Below are positions 10,412-19,289 of a DNA stretch of 64,000 nt, in pieces. A program made the translations under genes and the position numbers. Numbering within the stretch: the stretch's first letter is position 1; every line of letters starts with the position of its first letter. The notes beneath the pieces are model-generated. The model worked only from the letters and a program-made list of their open reading frames with translations. It ran no database searches and was not told the DNA's origin. The DNA comes from Phycomyces blakesleeanus NRRL 1555(-) (taxonomy: Eukaryota; Mucoromycota; Mucoromycetes; Mucorales; Phycomycetaceae), in contig NW_017265135.1 in assembly GCF_001638985.1 (NCBI RefSeq), positions 2,657,223 to 2,721,222 on the forward strand, in the 5' to 3' direction.

Positions 10412-11758
10412 ATGAGTACCCCTGAGAGATTGAACCCACAGGACAGGGCACACACGTTACGGCAAGGTAACCCACCTAACTGTGCCCAGTCTACAACACT
10501 ACGTCCAAAGAACAAATCTTTGCACATCTTCACTGCTCCCAACTTTGACAAGAATATGATTGTGGATCTTGCATCCGCTGCATGGGCTAGTACCATCCAT
10601 CCAATGAGTGTCTTGTTTAATCTCGGAAAACTCGTTCCCACAAGGGACGTGGATGATGTTCTCTCTGACCGTGTAGGCCGGATGACCTCTCTCACTCTCC
10701 GTTATACTTGCTCAAAAGACCTTCTGGCAGAAGCCTTCTTTACTGACCCTTCCTCCCGCACCAAAGCAACATCCGATGGGTTGACCTATCAAAACACCCG
10801 AATCATTGCTACACCAAGATTGCCTTCTAACAGCCACATTGTTAAGGTTAATCTTTACCGTATTAATGTCTGCGATCCTAGCACAGATCTACTCGAGCCC
10901 ATCGAAAATGCATTCCGGCCTTTTGGCAAAATCGTTCAGCTGAGAGCTTATCTCTCACACCGTGGTACTTTCCGTGGCGAAGCCACTATCTATTTAGACA
11001 CCTCTGGACAAGATGAAGTCCGCAGTCTCCCAAGCCGTCTCCACCTTGGTGGGTCTCTTTCCTGCCTTGCTGAGCTCCGCTCCACCGATATCACACCTGT
11101 GTGTGGATACTGCCGAGAGGAAGGGCATTATCTACACTCCTGCACAAAACGTCCTCCCCGCGCACCTCGCTGCCAACGATGCGGTGTTCTTGGTCACGCC
11201 ATAGACAGTCGCGAGTGCCCCACTCATCCAGACAATATCGAAGCCGAGCGGGCTATCCAAGAGCAGCAGCAGATTGCACTTGCTGATACTGCGTCCCTTC
11301 GCGCACACCAATACTCGGTCGCTATGATAGAGACACCCGTACCACCAGTCACTTCATCAACCTTGACTCCTACCCATGCTTCACCCATTCTCAACCCACC
11401 TGCTACACACACAATACGTTGCCGTTCCATATCAGTGATGAATACTCGTGCCATGATGACCAGAAACCGGACCCCACACAATGACAATCCCCCAATTCCA
11501 TTTGATACAACTATGTATGACCCGACTGGCCGTGGGCTCAATGCCAGCAAGCACTCACCAGGCGCCCGAGGCCTACATAGTTGCGATGATGGCATTAACC
11601 CAGCAATTTACACTGATGACGAACTTCGACAGTCTCTTTTTGAGGCCACTCTCCGGACTCGCACCCAAGGTGCATTCCCGTATACTGATCTGGATGGTAA
11701 CACACCTATGACTGATGGAACTGAAAAGTCTGACCGCTCAGGTCAGCCAAGTTCATAA
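10412..11758 (+). CDS. LINE ORF1: RNA-binding, zinc-knuckle protein, 448 aa
   Basis: This is the nucleic-acid-binding chaperone expected for the first ORF of an L1-like element. Two CCHC knuckles are visible around residues 229-268: CGYCREEGHYLHSC (CX2CX4HX4C) and CQRCGVLGHAIDSREC (CX2CX4HX6C). An RRM-like stretch (residues about 145-210) precedes them. The C-terminal third is proline/threonine-rich and probably disordered. The ORF starts at the first ATG of the element and ends in TAA, which touches the ATG of ORF2 in the same frame. Confidence 0.88.
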   Translation: MSTPERLNPQDRAHTLRQGNPPNCAQSTTLRPKNKSLHIFTAPNFDKNMIVDLASAAWASTIHPMSVLFNLGKLVPTRDVDDVLSDRVGRMTSLTLRYTCSKDLLAEAFFTDPSSRTKATSDGLTYQNTRIIATPRLPSNSHIVKVNLYRINVCDPSTDLLEPIENAFRPFGKIVQLRAYLSHRGTFRGEATIYLDTSGQDEVRSLPSRLHLGGSLSCLAELRSTDITPVCGYCREEGHYLHSCTKRPPRAPRCQRCGVLGHAIDSRECPTHPDNIEAERAIQEQQQIALADTASLRAHQYSVAMIETPVPPVTSSTLTPTHASPILNPPATHTIRCRSISVMNTRAMMTRNRTPHNDNPPIPFDTTMYDPTGRGLNASKHSPGARGLHSCDDGINPAIYTDDELRQSLFEATLRTRTQGAFPYTDLDGNTPMTDGTEKSDRSGQPSS

Positions 11759-14700
11759 ATGACTGTACAACATCTTCGCATAGGAACCTTGAATGTTCGA
11801 GGTCTCCTCTCTACCATCAATAACCCACAATCCCCAAAACTTCTTTTCATCCAACACCTTCGTACCCTTTCCCCTTCCCTTTCATTACTTGCTCTCCAAG
11901 AGACTCATTTACTCCCTATACATCACTCATCTATTCACCTTACATTCCAAGCACAGGCCAGCCTATGGACCCCACATTGCGGCCTCGTCTCTTTCGATCC
12001 CCTCCTCCAATTATCTCAACTGCATGTTTCTCCTGACAACCGTGCACTCGTTGTCAAGGTTACACATACCGACCATCGTGTTAATCCTTTTGTAGTTGTG
12101 GTTATTTATGCACCCAACATTCCTTCCCACCAGCGTACTTTCTTCTCCTCATTAGCACGCACTCTCCCTACTGTCATTCCTTCCCTGCCCGCCTTTATTC
12201 TGGGGGACTTTAACTGTGATCTTAGCCATCGTCGCAGCCATCCACTGGACTGGAAAGGATACATTCAGAGTAATTGCGTGGATGCCATCACTAATTCTTC
12301 TTCACCCCTGTTACCCACTTTCCACAGCTCTCGCACCCGCACATGCATCGACTACATTTTCCGTCCACACAGCATTGTTACCGAACGCCCTGATGTAACA
12401 TTTATCAATCCTTTATGGACTGACCACTGCCTTCTTGCAGTCTCCATTCCTTTCTCTCGCCCACCAGGTTCTGGAGTCTGGAGGTTTAATACGCAATATC
12501 TCCTGCATGATGAATTTGATGCTCTCATTACCAACTTTCTGGATAAGGCCGACTCTTTTCTCTCTCCTGACATGTCTCCCGGTTCTCGGTGGGATCATAT
12601 TAAGCATGCTATCAAACAGCTCGCCCTAACGTACTCTAAACGAGTTCAACGTCAACTCCGAAATCAGGAACGCCATCTTCATCGTGCTCGAAATGAACTT
12701 GCAATTCATACTCGTTCTTCTCAACTTCTCCGCATTGAACATGAGCTTGCCACCATACAATTGTCTCGGGCCTCCACCTTGGCTGCCAGATCTGGTGCTA
12801 AATGGTGTGAAGCTGGCGAGACTTCTTCGAAATATTTCTTTCGTGTGCTCAAACAGCGAGCCGCTGCAAAAACTATCTCCTCTCTTGTCGACCCTGTCAC
12901 TGACGCGATCTACACCTCTCCCGCGGATTTGCTTGGCCATACTCGCTCTTTCTACCAATCTCTTTACTCGCCGGAACCCATTGACTATCCTGCTGCACAC
13001 TCTCTTATCGACAAATTCCCACCTTCTGCCCGTCTGTCTTCCACTGACTCTGCCTACCTCATTGCTGATGTCACCTTGGATGACATTCTGTCTGTCCTTA
13101 AAGCCGCCCCCATCAACTCTAGTCCTGGGATGGATGGTTTGCCCTACCCATTATGGGCTCGGCTCTTCTGTCACCCAACGGTCCAAAATCTTGCAGTTCA
13201 AGTCTATAATAATGCATTGCATGGTGTTTTTCCTCCATCTTGGCTGGAAACCGTACTTGTTCTCCTACCAAAAGCCGGTGACACTACCTCTCTCCGCAAC
13301 TGGCGACCCATATCTCTTATAAACTGTGACGCCAAGTTGTTCACCAAAATGCTTACGTCCCGTTTACGATATGGTATCGACACACTCATAACACCATTCC
13401 AAACGGGTTTTATGGCAGATCGGTTTATTGCTGACAATGGTTTGCTGACACGCCTTGCCATGTCACATGCACAAATAACCCAAGACCCATGTGTTGCCCT
13501 TCTTTTGGATCAGGAGAAGGCCTATGACCGTGTCCACCCTGCGTATCTTCGTCTTGTCCTGGCCAGAGCCGGTTTCCCCACAATTTTTGTTGACTCCATC
13601 TGTGGTCTCTTCTTTTCTACTCAAATCCACGTGAATGTGAATGGGCACATATCTTCTTCTTTTCTACAAAGCCGGGGGCTACGTCAAGGTGATCCTCTCT
13701 CCCCCTTGCTGTTTAACCTGGCCTTCGAACCTTTGCTTAGATCCATTCTCGCTTCTCCTGCCATCCGTGGTTTCCGATTTCTGGTTCCGCCATCTCTCTC
13801 ATCGTCCTCTCCTGAGCTCTCACCACCTCCACTCAAACTTCTTGCTTATGCCGATGACCTTCTCGTCTTTCTTTCTCTGCCTGCCGAGATGAGTGGTCTA
13901 CTCAACCTTTTGCGTATATTTGGCTTAGCCTCTAACGCGAAAGTCAATCTCCATAAGACAGTTGCTGTTGCTATGTCTGGACAATTTCATCTGGATTGGG
14001 GCCCTGTATTGGATGCTGCTGATATTCACAGTTGACATGACCGTCACTCCGCCACTGCCATCCGTTACCTAGGCTTCCCATTGAGCTCACATCCGTCCCA
14101 GCTTGAGACCTTCCGTGCGGCTTTACTGGTCAAGCTTAGGAACCATTGCACGCTACTTTCTCAAAGATGCTTGTCCGTTCGTGGTAAAAGTATTGTGGCA
14201 AACTCACTTCTTCTCAGCTCAGTATGGCATATGCTATACGTGACTCCTGCACCGCTATCTTTCTTTGCTGCCATTCGCACTCATATTCGCTCGTTCCTGC
14301 GACTGGGTTTTGGTAGCCCTGGCTGGCCGCTTCTCTGTCTGCCATGCAAATCAGGCGGTTTGGGCCTGATTGATCCTGATCATCAACAACGAGCTCTTCA
14401 ATTGCGCTGGATTCTCCCTATCTTGCATTCTCACTCTTTTTCTTCTACTTCCTTTATACTGCCATACCTCGAATTTATACTTCCTCTAAACTTTCGCGCT
14501 CCTTCTGCCAGTATTGCACTTTTGTTTCCCTGTAGTAGTGCAACTTGCCCAACTTCACTTCTTCCACTGCATCGCGCTTGTACCTCACTTCTTCCAGCTT
14601 CTCTCCCATCCAACTTGCAATTGCCGCCAACTGTGGTCCAACACTTCCCATTAACTTCAATATGGATGAACGTGCCACCCTTTGTTGACTCTTCTCTGAA

Positions 14701-15472
14701 CCTGAAAACAATTCTGGTTTCTGACGCATTTTCTCTGGAGACTGATGACCGTCTTGTCCGCAAGGTTCGTGGTACGTTTTCTCGGGCACGTAATCATATC
14801 GGTCATTTCTTCCAACAGATTGATTCTGGAAGGATGGTCCTCTGTCCTTGGTTTATCTCTTGCCTTGAACATCGACCTTCTACTGACACCCCTTCCCCCG
14901 ATCTTTCCTCACTTCTTTCTTTGGTACGGTTGGACAACACTAGTTTGGGTAAAGCTAGCACCGGATCTCTTCGACGCCATCTTCGCCCGCAAGTGCCCTC
15001 ATCTCTAAATTTGTCTGTCCAATGGCATAAATTCTGGTCTGTCTCTATACCCCACCACTGTCGCACAGTCTGGTGGAAAATGCTTTGGGATAGAACGCCA
15101 GCCCGAAAACGTCTCAATCTATTTATACCTCGACGCTTCCCCAGCTCATCTTGCATCTTTTGTCAAGATGCTACTGAAGATCAGTATCACTTTTTCTTTG
15201 GCTGTTCTATCAAACGGCAGGTGTGGAACGTCATTCTCTCTCGCTTTTGCCCAGCCTGGAACCTTGCTGAAATCTGCCTTCTCCTTACCAGAGGCAGCTT
15301 CCCACCACGTTCCTCCCATCAAGGCCTTTGGATTATCCTTTCCGCTGTCACTGCTAAAGCGATTTGGAGTGCTCATTGGAAATTTGTTTTTGATGACCAA
15401 CCCTTTCTGTCAGGCGTTGTGGCACAAAAAGCGTCCACTGTAATAGAAAAACACATCGGTACACTAGCTTAA
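11759..15472 (+). pseudogene. LINE ORF2: endonuclease-reverse transcriptase, one in-frame stop
   Basis: The N-terminal AP-endonuclease domain keeps the catalytic landmarks: N in GTLNVRG, E in QETHL, GDFNCD, DYIF and the TDH motif. The reverse transcriptase shows WRPISLINCDAK, motif A LLLDQEKAYDRV, motif B GLRQGDPLSP, motif C AYADD and the NLHKT block. Near the C terminus there is a zinc-binding RVT-associated motif CIFCQDATEDQYHFFFGC preceded by WWKMLWDRTPARKRL. The only break is TGA at 14033-14035, after the polymerase motifs; CGA to TGA is one possible origin. Without it the frame would run 1237 codons. As it stands the product would lose the C-terminal 479 residues. Confidence 0.92.
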
Positions 15473-15655
15473 GTATTTCCTGTCTAATTTCCTCTCCTGT
15501 TTCATTCCGTTTTTTTCTTATATTTTCGTATTTCCTCCCCCTTGTCTCTCTATCTCTTATCTGTTCAATTAAGTCCACTTTGATGGCATTTTAAAAGCTG
15601 CACGCAGAGCGTGGCAGCAGATCAATAAAATACTAAAAAAATATATATATATATA

Positions 15656-15671
15656 TATATTCCAGATCTGA
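15656..15671 (+). repeat. Right target-site duplication of the LINE
   Basis: This is an identical copy of 10346-10361, immediately after the A-rich/(TA)n tail of the LINE. Confidence 0.88.
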
Positions 15672-16350
15672 TATTAGAGGTATCCACTATTATGATATTA
15701 TGTTTTGATCTACTACTTAATCTGATCTTAAGGATAACAACTTAATAAATATTATAGAGTTCATAATTAGGATCACACTTGTCTCTAGAATACCAAAAAA
15801 AGGACAGTTCAAGATGTCTTATCTGAGACTTCTAGAAGAAAAACCTACACTATACCTAGTGTAAACTTTAGCTGCTTTCATTAAATAGACACAGAAAATG
15901 AAAATAGATCTACTCAAAGATCACTTGTTCTTTCTGGTCTACATAGATCACCCAGTTGAGAAACTATCTTCAGCATCAGAAAAGACAGTAGTATGATGAA
16001 TAAAGAATATGGTAGAAAGTTTAGGAATAGATATGTCACTGTTCATATCTCATTCACTACAAGAAACATCAAGTCCAAGAGACATATAATAAGGAGTGCC
16101 CATTTGACAGGTCAAGATACATATAAACTAGAGTTTACATAATAATACTTTTGAGAAATGTTATATCAAGTCAAACAACTAATATAAAGAGAATTTGGCC
16201 TTGGTAAAGACAATTTTTACTGCAGATAATATAGAAAAGGATACAATATCTGAAGTCAAAGCAAAGACTATAAATATTGTGATAGGTACGACCCACAATA
16301 GGGCAGTTGCTAAAGCTGAGACAAGAGATATGGCAGACACCCACCTCTGA
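15656..16350 (+). pseudogene. DIRS-type tyrosine recombinase relic, right part
   Basis: The frame continues from the left part: SDIRGIHYYDIMF, TLAAFIK, KDHLFFLVYIDHPVEKL, IKNMVESLGIDMSLF, ISHSLQETSSPRDI, GVPI, SLHNNTFEKCYIK. This is the layout of DIRS/Ngaro recombinases: R..DI, the HSxR box (here HSLQ, Arg lost) and a C-terminal Tyr. About eight stops interrupt it, nearly all at positions where CAA/CAG, CGA or TGG would be expected, so they can be explained by C to T or G to A changes. The final stop is at 16348-16350. The reverse transcriptase half of the element was not found. Confidence 0.72.
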
Positions 16351-16530
16351 ATAAAAATAATTTTATTTCCCCACCCATTAAACTAGCTAGCAGAAAAATA
16401 ACAATTGATTTTACTCGCATAACCAAAAGGCATAAATAGGGAATTTGACAAAAACAACTTAAATAAAAACTGAAAATAAAAGCATGACTCAGAGAGCTAA
16501 TATCATATCTCTTGTCTTAGCTTTGGTAAC
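16306..16530. repeat. Short inverted repeat at the recombinase 3' end
   Basis: Bases 16306-16335 and the reverse complement of 16501-16530 match at 25 of 30 positions, and all five differences are transitions. DIRS elements carry inverted terminal and internal complementary regions next to the recombinase gene, so this fits an element end. Assignment is inferred. Confidence 0.55.
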
Positions 16531-16649
16531 TATTCTCTTATATAAAAAAATGACAGATGTGCACCAAAGTAGCAACATATTACCACTTTTTTTTTAGCCA
16601 TAGTGATTTACAACCTATTCTACAAAATTTTCTGATTAACGCCTTTCCT

Positions 16650-17045
16650 CTCTTTGATCCTTAATTCTACGAGCTCTTCTATTTGTCAAGATTGTAAAAA
16701 ATTGTTTACATAAAAGCAAGCCTTAAATCTTCATGTTTACTGCTGTTATTCCAAAGAAACCACTATTGAGTTGAATGAAGACAAGTTAAAGCTTCATGTT
16801 TTTTAATACTAATGTATAATTTATTTAATAGTCTCAAAAAAGGTTATCCGGAATGATAAAGGGGTTTTTGTTTGTCTATATTGTGATGAGAAGCAATATC
16901 CTAATCTTGATTCATTAAAAAGACACATACAAAAATTCACAACAACAGTGAAAAAGATGACAGAAATTCAGATGCTAATAGCTTGGTCGAGGATGATACT
17001 GTTAATGTAATTTTAAATAGAAAAACCTTAAAGACAGCCTGGCAG
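16650..17045 (+). pseudogene. Broken C2H2 zinc-finger exon(s)
   Basis: One frame reads CQDCKKLF, a TAA stop, then KQALNLHVYC. After a probable short intron ending at 16831 comes CLYCDEKQYPNLDSLKRHIQK. One base is then missing in an A run near 16929-16934; shifting the frame there continues with IHNNSEKDD and an open acidic stretch to LKTAWQ, followed by a GT. The restored spacing CX2CX12HX4H is that of a zinc finger. The downstream frames at 17746-19285 may belong to the same locus. Function unknown. Confidence 0.5.
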
Positions 17046-17745
17046 GTCAGTCTTGACAGCTTGAAAGTATGCAATGTCATTCATAATTAATATTTTATGG
17101 TTACACACATTCTTTTGAGTTGGGTGTCAGACTTTGCAGGAATCTTATGGGAACGACGTTTCCTATTTAACCAGACTAATCAATTCTGACTATATGTCAC
17201 AAGTCTCGTGTCTTTCTCTAATCCTCTAGGGAAAATGATGTATCCTGAAAAAACACAATATATTCATTGTAAGCATTAGCTTTACTACTTTGTCCCCACA
17301 CTTTGTTTATATATATATATTTCCAGACACCTAACCCTCATTCTCTTAAGAGCCACGGCCTGTATTTGGGCAACTTAATAATAAAATACTGTCTCATATG
17401 AAAAACAAATTCTGTATATTCAATCCATAGCAGTTTGCGCCCTAAATCTAGACTTGAAAATAAATGAATAATAATTAGTCACAAATACACTATATAAATA
17501 GCCAGTTAGGCAGAATATTATGAGTTGTTGTCATTACACACTTTGTGACGCAATCTTGTTGAATATTTTACTATTTATTGGCCTTCTTACGCGTATTATA
17601 TCTTTCTCTTTTTCACCTACTCATATTCCCAGAGTCTGACTGTACCAACTGGTAGGTAATACTCATCCACTATTTTTTGCAAAGTACAAAAGGAAATCTT
17701 TATGAATATTTTGTATCCTGGCTTTTATTAATTATTATAATAAGG
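17046..17745. other. AT-rich stretch between zinc-finger relic and unknown ORFs
   Basis: No gene was recognised. It could be an intron plus spacer of the same broken locus. Confidence 0.35.
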
Positions 17746-18165
17746 ATGGATTCTTACGGACCAGATAGAGTCATTCTATACCAGCAAAAAGGTCACGATT
17801 TGTGGTTCAATAGAATCAAAATGTCGCCCACACCAGGAAAGGTTGTTTACCTAAAATCAGCGTACAGACTGTCCAGCCAGACTGTCTGTAAGGTTTCCGC
17901 TTTAAGCATTAAGACAACATCGTCACAACCAAAAAATCAAACAAATGATGAGAACAATATTAAAATATATGACTATAAGACATCAGTTCTATTAGCTTTC
18001 AATGTACTACAACAACCTGAAAAAGAGCAAGAGAAAAAACTATTGATAACTGAATTAGGGGACCTAGAACCTGTGGTCTATGTTGATCGCGAAGGGGAAG
18101 AACACTACTTGCTGGCTGCGCCAAAAGGTATTAGCAACATAATGACACTTGAAGTAGAAAACTAA
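17746..18165 (+). CDS. Unrecognised ORF, 139 aa (possible locus fragment)
   Basis: It starts at ATG 17746 (MDSYGPDRVILYQQKGHD) and is rich in charged residues, with the segment LITELGDLEPVVYVDREGEE. I do not recognise the family. The same frame continues past the stop for about 48 more codons of plausible protein (IPKKRKTIYQD, LLPCSIRNIVL), which suggests a single nonsense change or an unrecognised splice. It lies between transposon relics and the large inverted repeat, so an unknown mobile element is possible. Confidence 0.35.
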   Translation: MDSYGPDRVILYQQKGHDLWFNRIKMSPTPGKVVYLKSAYRLSSQTVCKVSALSIKTTSSQPKNQTNDENNIKIYDYKTSVLLAFNVLQQPEKEQEKKLLITELGDLEPVVYVDREGEEHYLLAAPKGISNIMTLEVEN

Positions 18166-18406
18166 CCGTCATCACTAATCTTCATTCCGAAAAAGAGAAA
18201 AACAATTTACCAAGACAGTCAACCCGATTTACTACCATGTTCAATTCGAAATATTGTATTGAATAGTCATTGTAGGGCGTTACTATTAAACTCAAATTAT
18301 ATTGAGTTGGACGATTAGGCTTCACTTTGGTTAAACAGCAGCTGAACTTTAAATCCAATGGCAGTTAAAATATGCGCTCATTTGTTGGAAGAGGCTGTTT
18401 TTATGG

Positions 18407-18964
18407 ATGGAAGCAAGTCGTTACTTGTTATTTACGGGTAAATCTATTCAGAACTCTTATAACTGGACGCGCACTATAAAAAAAACACCATCAACTAAAG
18501 GGAACATCCCCCAGTCTTCTTTACCTCACACAGATACAAGATACCAAAATATAGGATTATGCTTAATTGATAATGAGAATTCTAAAAAATTAGTGTTGGG
18601 AGCAAAACCCGTGAACGTTTTGCTTGCTTCGTCTACACGTCTGAAAAGCAATCAATTACCGATTGTTGGTGCCTCTAGCTCGAATGGGTTTATGCCAAGT
18701 AGGGTAACAAGGGTTTTTATTGAAAAGCGCAAACTTAAAGAAATTGAAATAATGATGAAAGCAAATACACAACTTGACGAAATTAAATCCTCTAATCAAC
18801 ATGTACTCTACCCGTTCGATGAACATTCTCAGTTTCGCCAACTAAGATCCAAGCTTGATCGATTGTCCACCTACACGTGTTACCGATTTTCGTTCAAATT
18901 TACCGATGATGCTCGAAAAAGACCTTGGACAATATGGACAATCGAATATCGCTCACATACTTAA
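18407..18964 (+). CDS. Unrecognised ORF, 185 aa
   Basis: The frame begins MEASRYLLFTGKSIQ and has normal amino-acid composition, with a basic Lys/Glu-rich helix-like segment VFIEKRKLKEIEIMMKANT. No domain was recognised. It follows the previous unknown ORF on the same strand by about 240 nt and could be another exon or fragment of the same decayed gene. Confidence 0.35.
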   Translation: MEASRYLLFTGKSIQNSYNWTRTIKKTPSTKGNIPQSSLPHTDTRYQNIGLCLIDNENSKKLVLGAKPVNVLLASSTRLKSNQLPIVGASSSNGFMPSRVTRVFIEKRKLKEIEIMMKANTQLDEIKSSNQHVLYPFDEHSQFRQLRSKLDRLSTYTCYRFSFKFTDDARKRPWTIWTIEYRSHT

Positions 18965-19048
18965 GACAGAGATTCCAGTATTGTGGCCGCGTCAAAGCTT
19001 TTCAAGCACATCGTAACTCAAGTGTGAGACAATGGAGCTGTAGCAAGT

Positions 19049-19285
19049 TTGAATTTCAATATTGTCGCATCTTTGAAACGTCAATGTAAACAAAGTGGAA
19101 AGGTTAAGAAAGTATTTGCTTGTATTGAAGACTTATATGAAGACAATATTTCAACAATTACAGTAATAAGAAACAAAGAACTGAATAAGTTACTAAAGAA
19201 TTTAGCTTCTTTGCTGTCTTCGGTAATCGCAGACGGAAACAAGCAAATCAGTAGAAATATTCAAAATCTATTTAACGAGGCTTGA
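19049..19285 (+). CDS. Small unrecognised ORF, 78 aa
   Basis: It is predicted largely helical (LNKLLKNLASLLSSVIADGN). It ends at the outer edge of the left arm of the large inverted repeat. It may be the 3' end of the locus formed by the two preceding frames. No family was recognised. Confidence 0.3.
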   Translation: MNFNIVASLKRQCKQSGKVKKVFACIEDLYEDNISTITVIRNKELNKLLKNLASLLSSVIADGNKQISRNIQNLFNEA

Positions 19286-19289
19286 AATT

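Larger units (their letters stand above)
10362..15655 (+). mobile_element. Nearly intact L1-like non-LTR retrotransposon (LINE), about 5.3 kb
   Basis: The element has a 50-nt leader, ORF1 (zinc-knuckle protein), ORF2 (AP endonuclease, reverse transcriptase and C-terminal zinc domain), a 180-nt 3' UTR and an A-rich/(TA)n tail. It is bounded by a 16-bp target-site duplication (10346-10361 and 15656-15671). Base composition is much richer in C and pyrimidines than the surroundings. Only one stop breaks ORF2, so the insertion is recent. It lies inside the recombinase frame of an older DIRS-type element. The absence of a recognised RNase H domain and the gag-like ORF1 place it near the L1 group; exact clade not determined. 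Confidence 0.95.

Noticed and set aside
12600..13000. Long opposite-strand frames within the LINE
   Set aside because: They are shadows of the pyrimidine-rich ORF2 coding strand.
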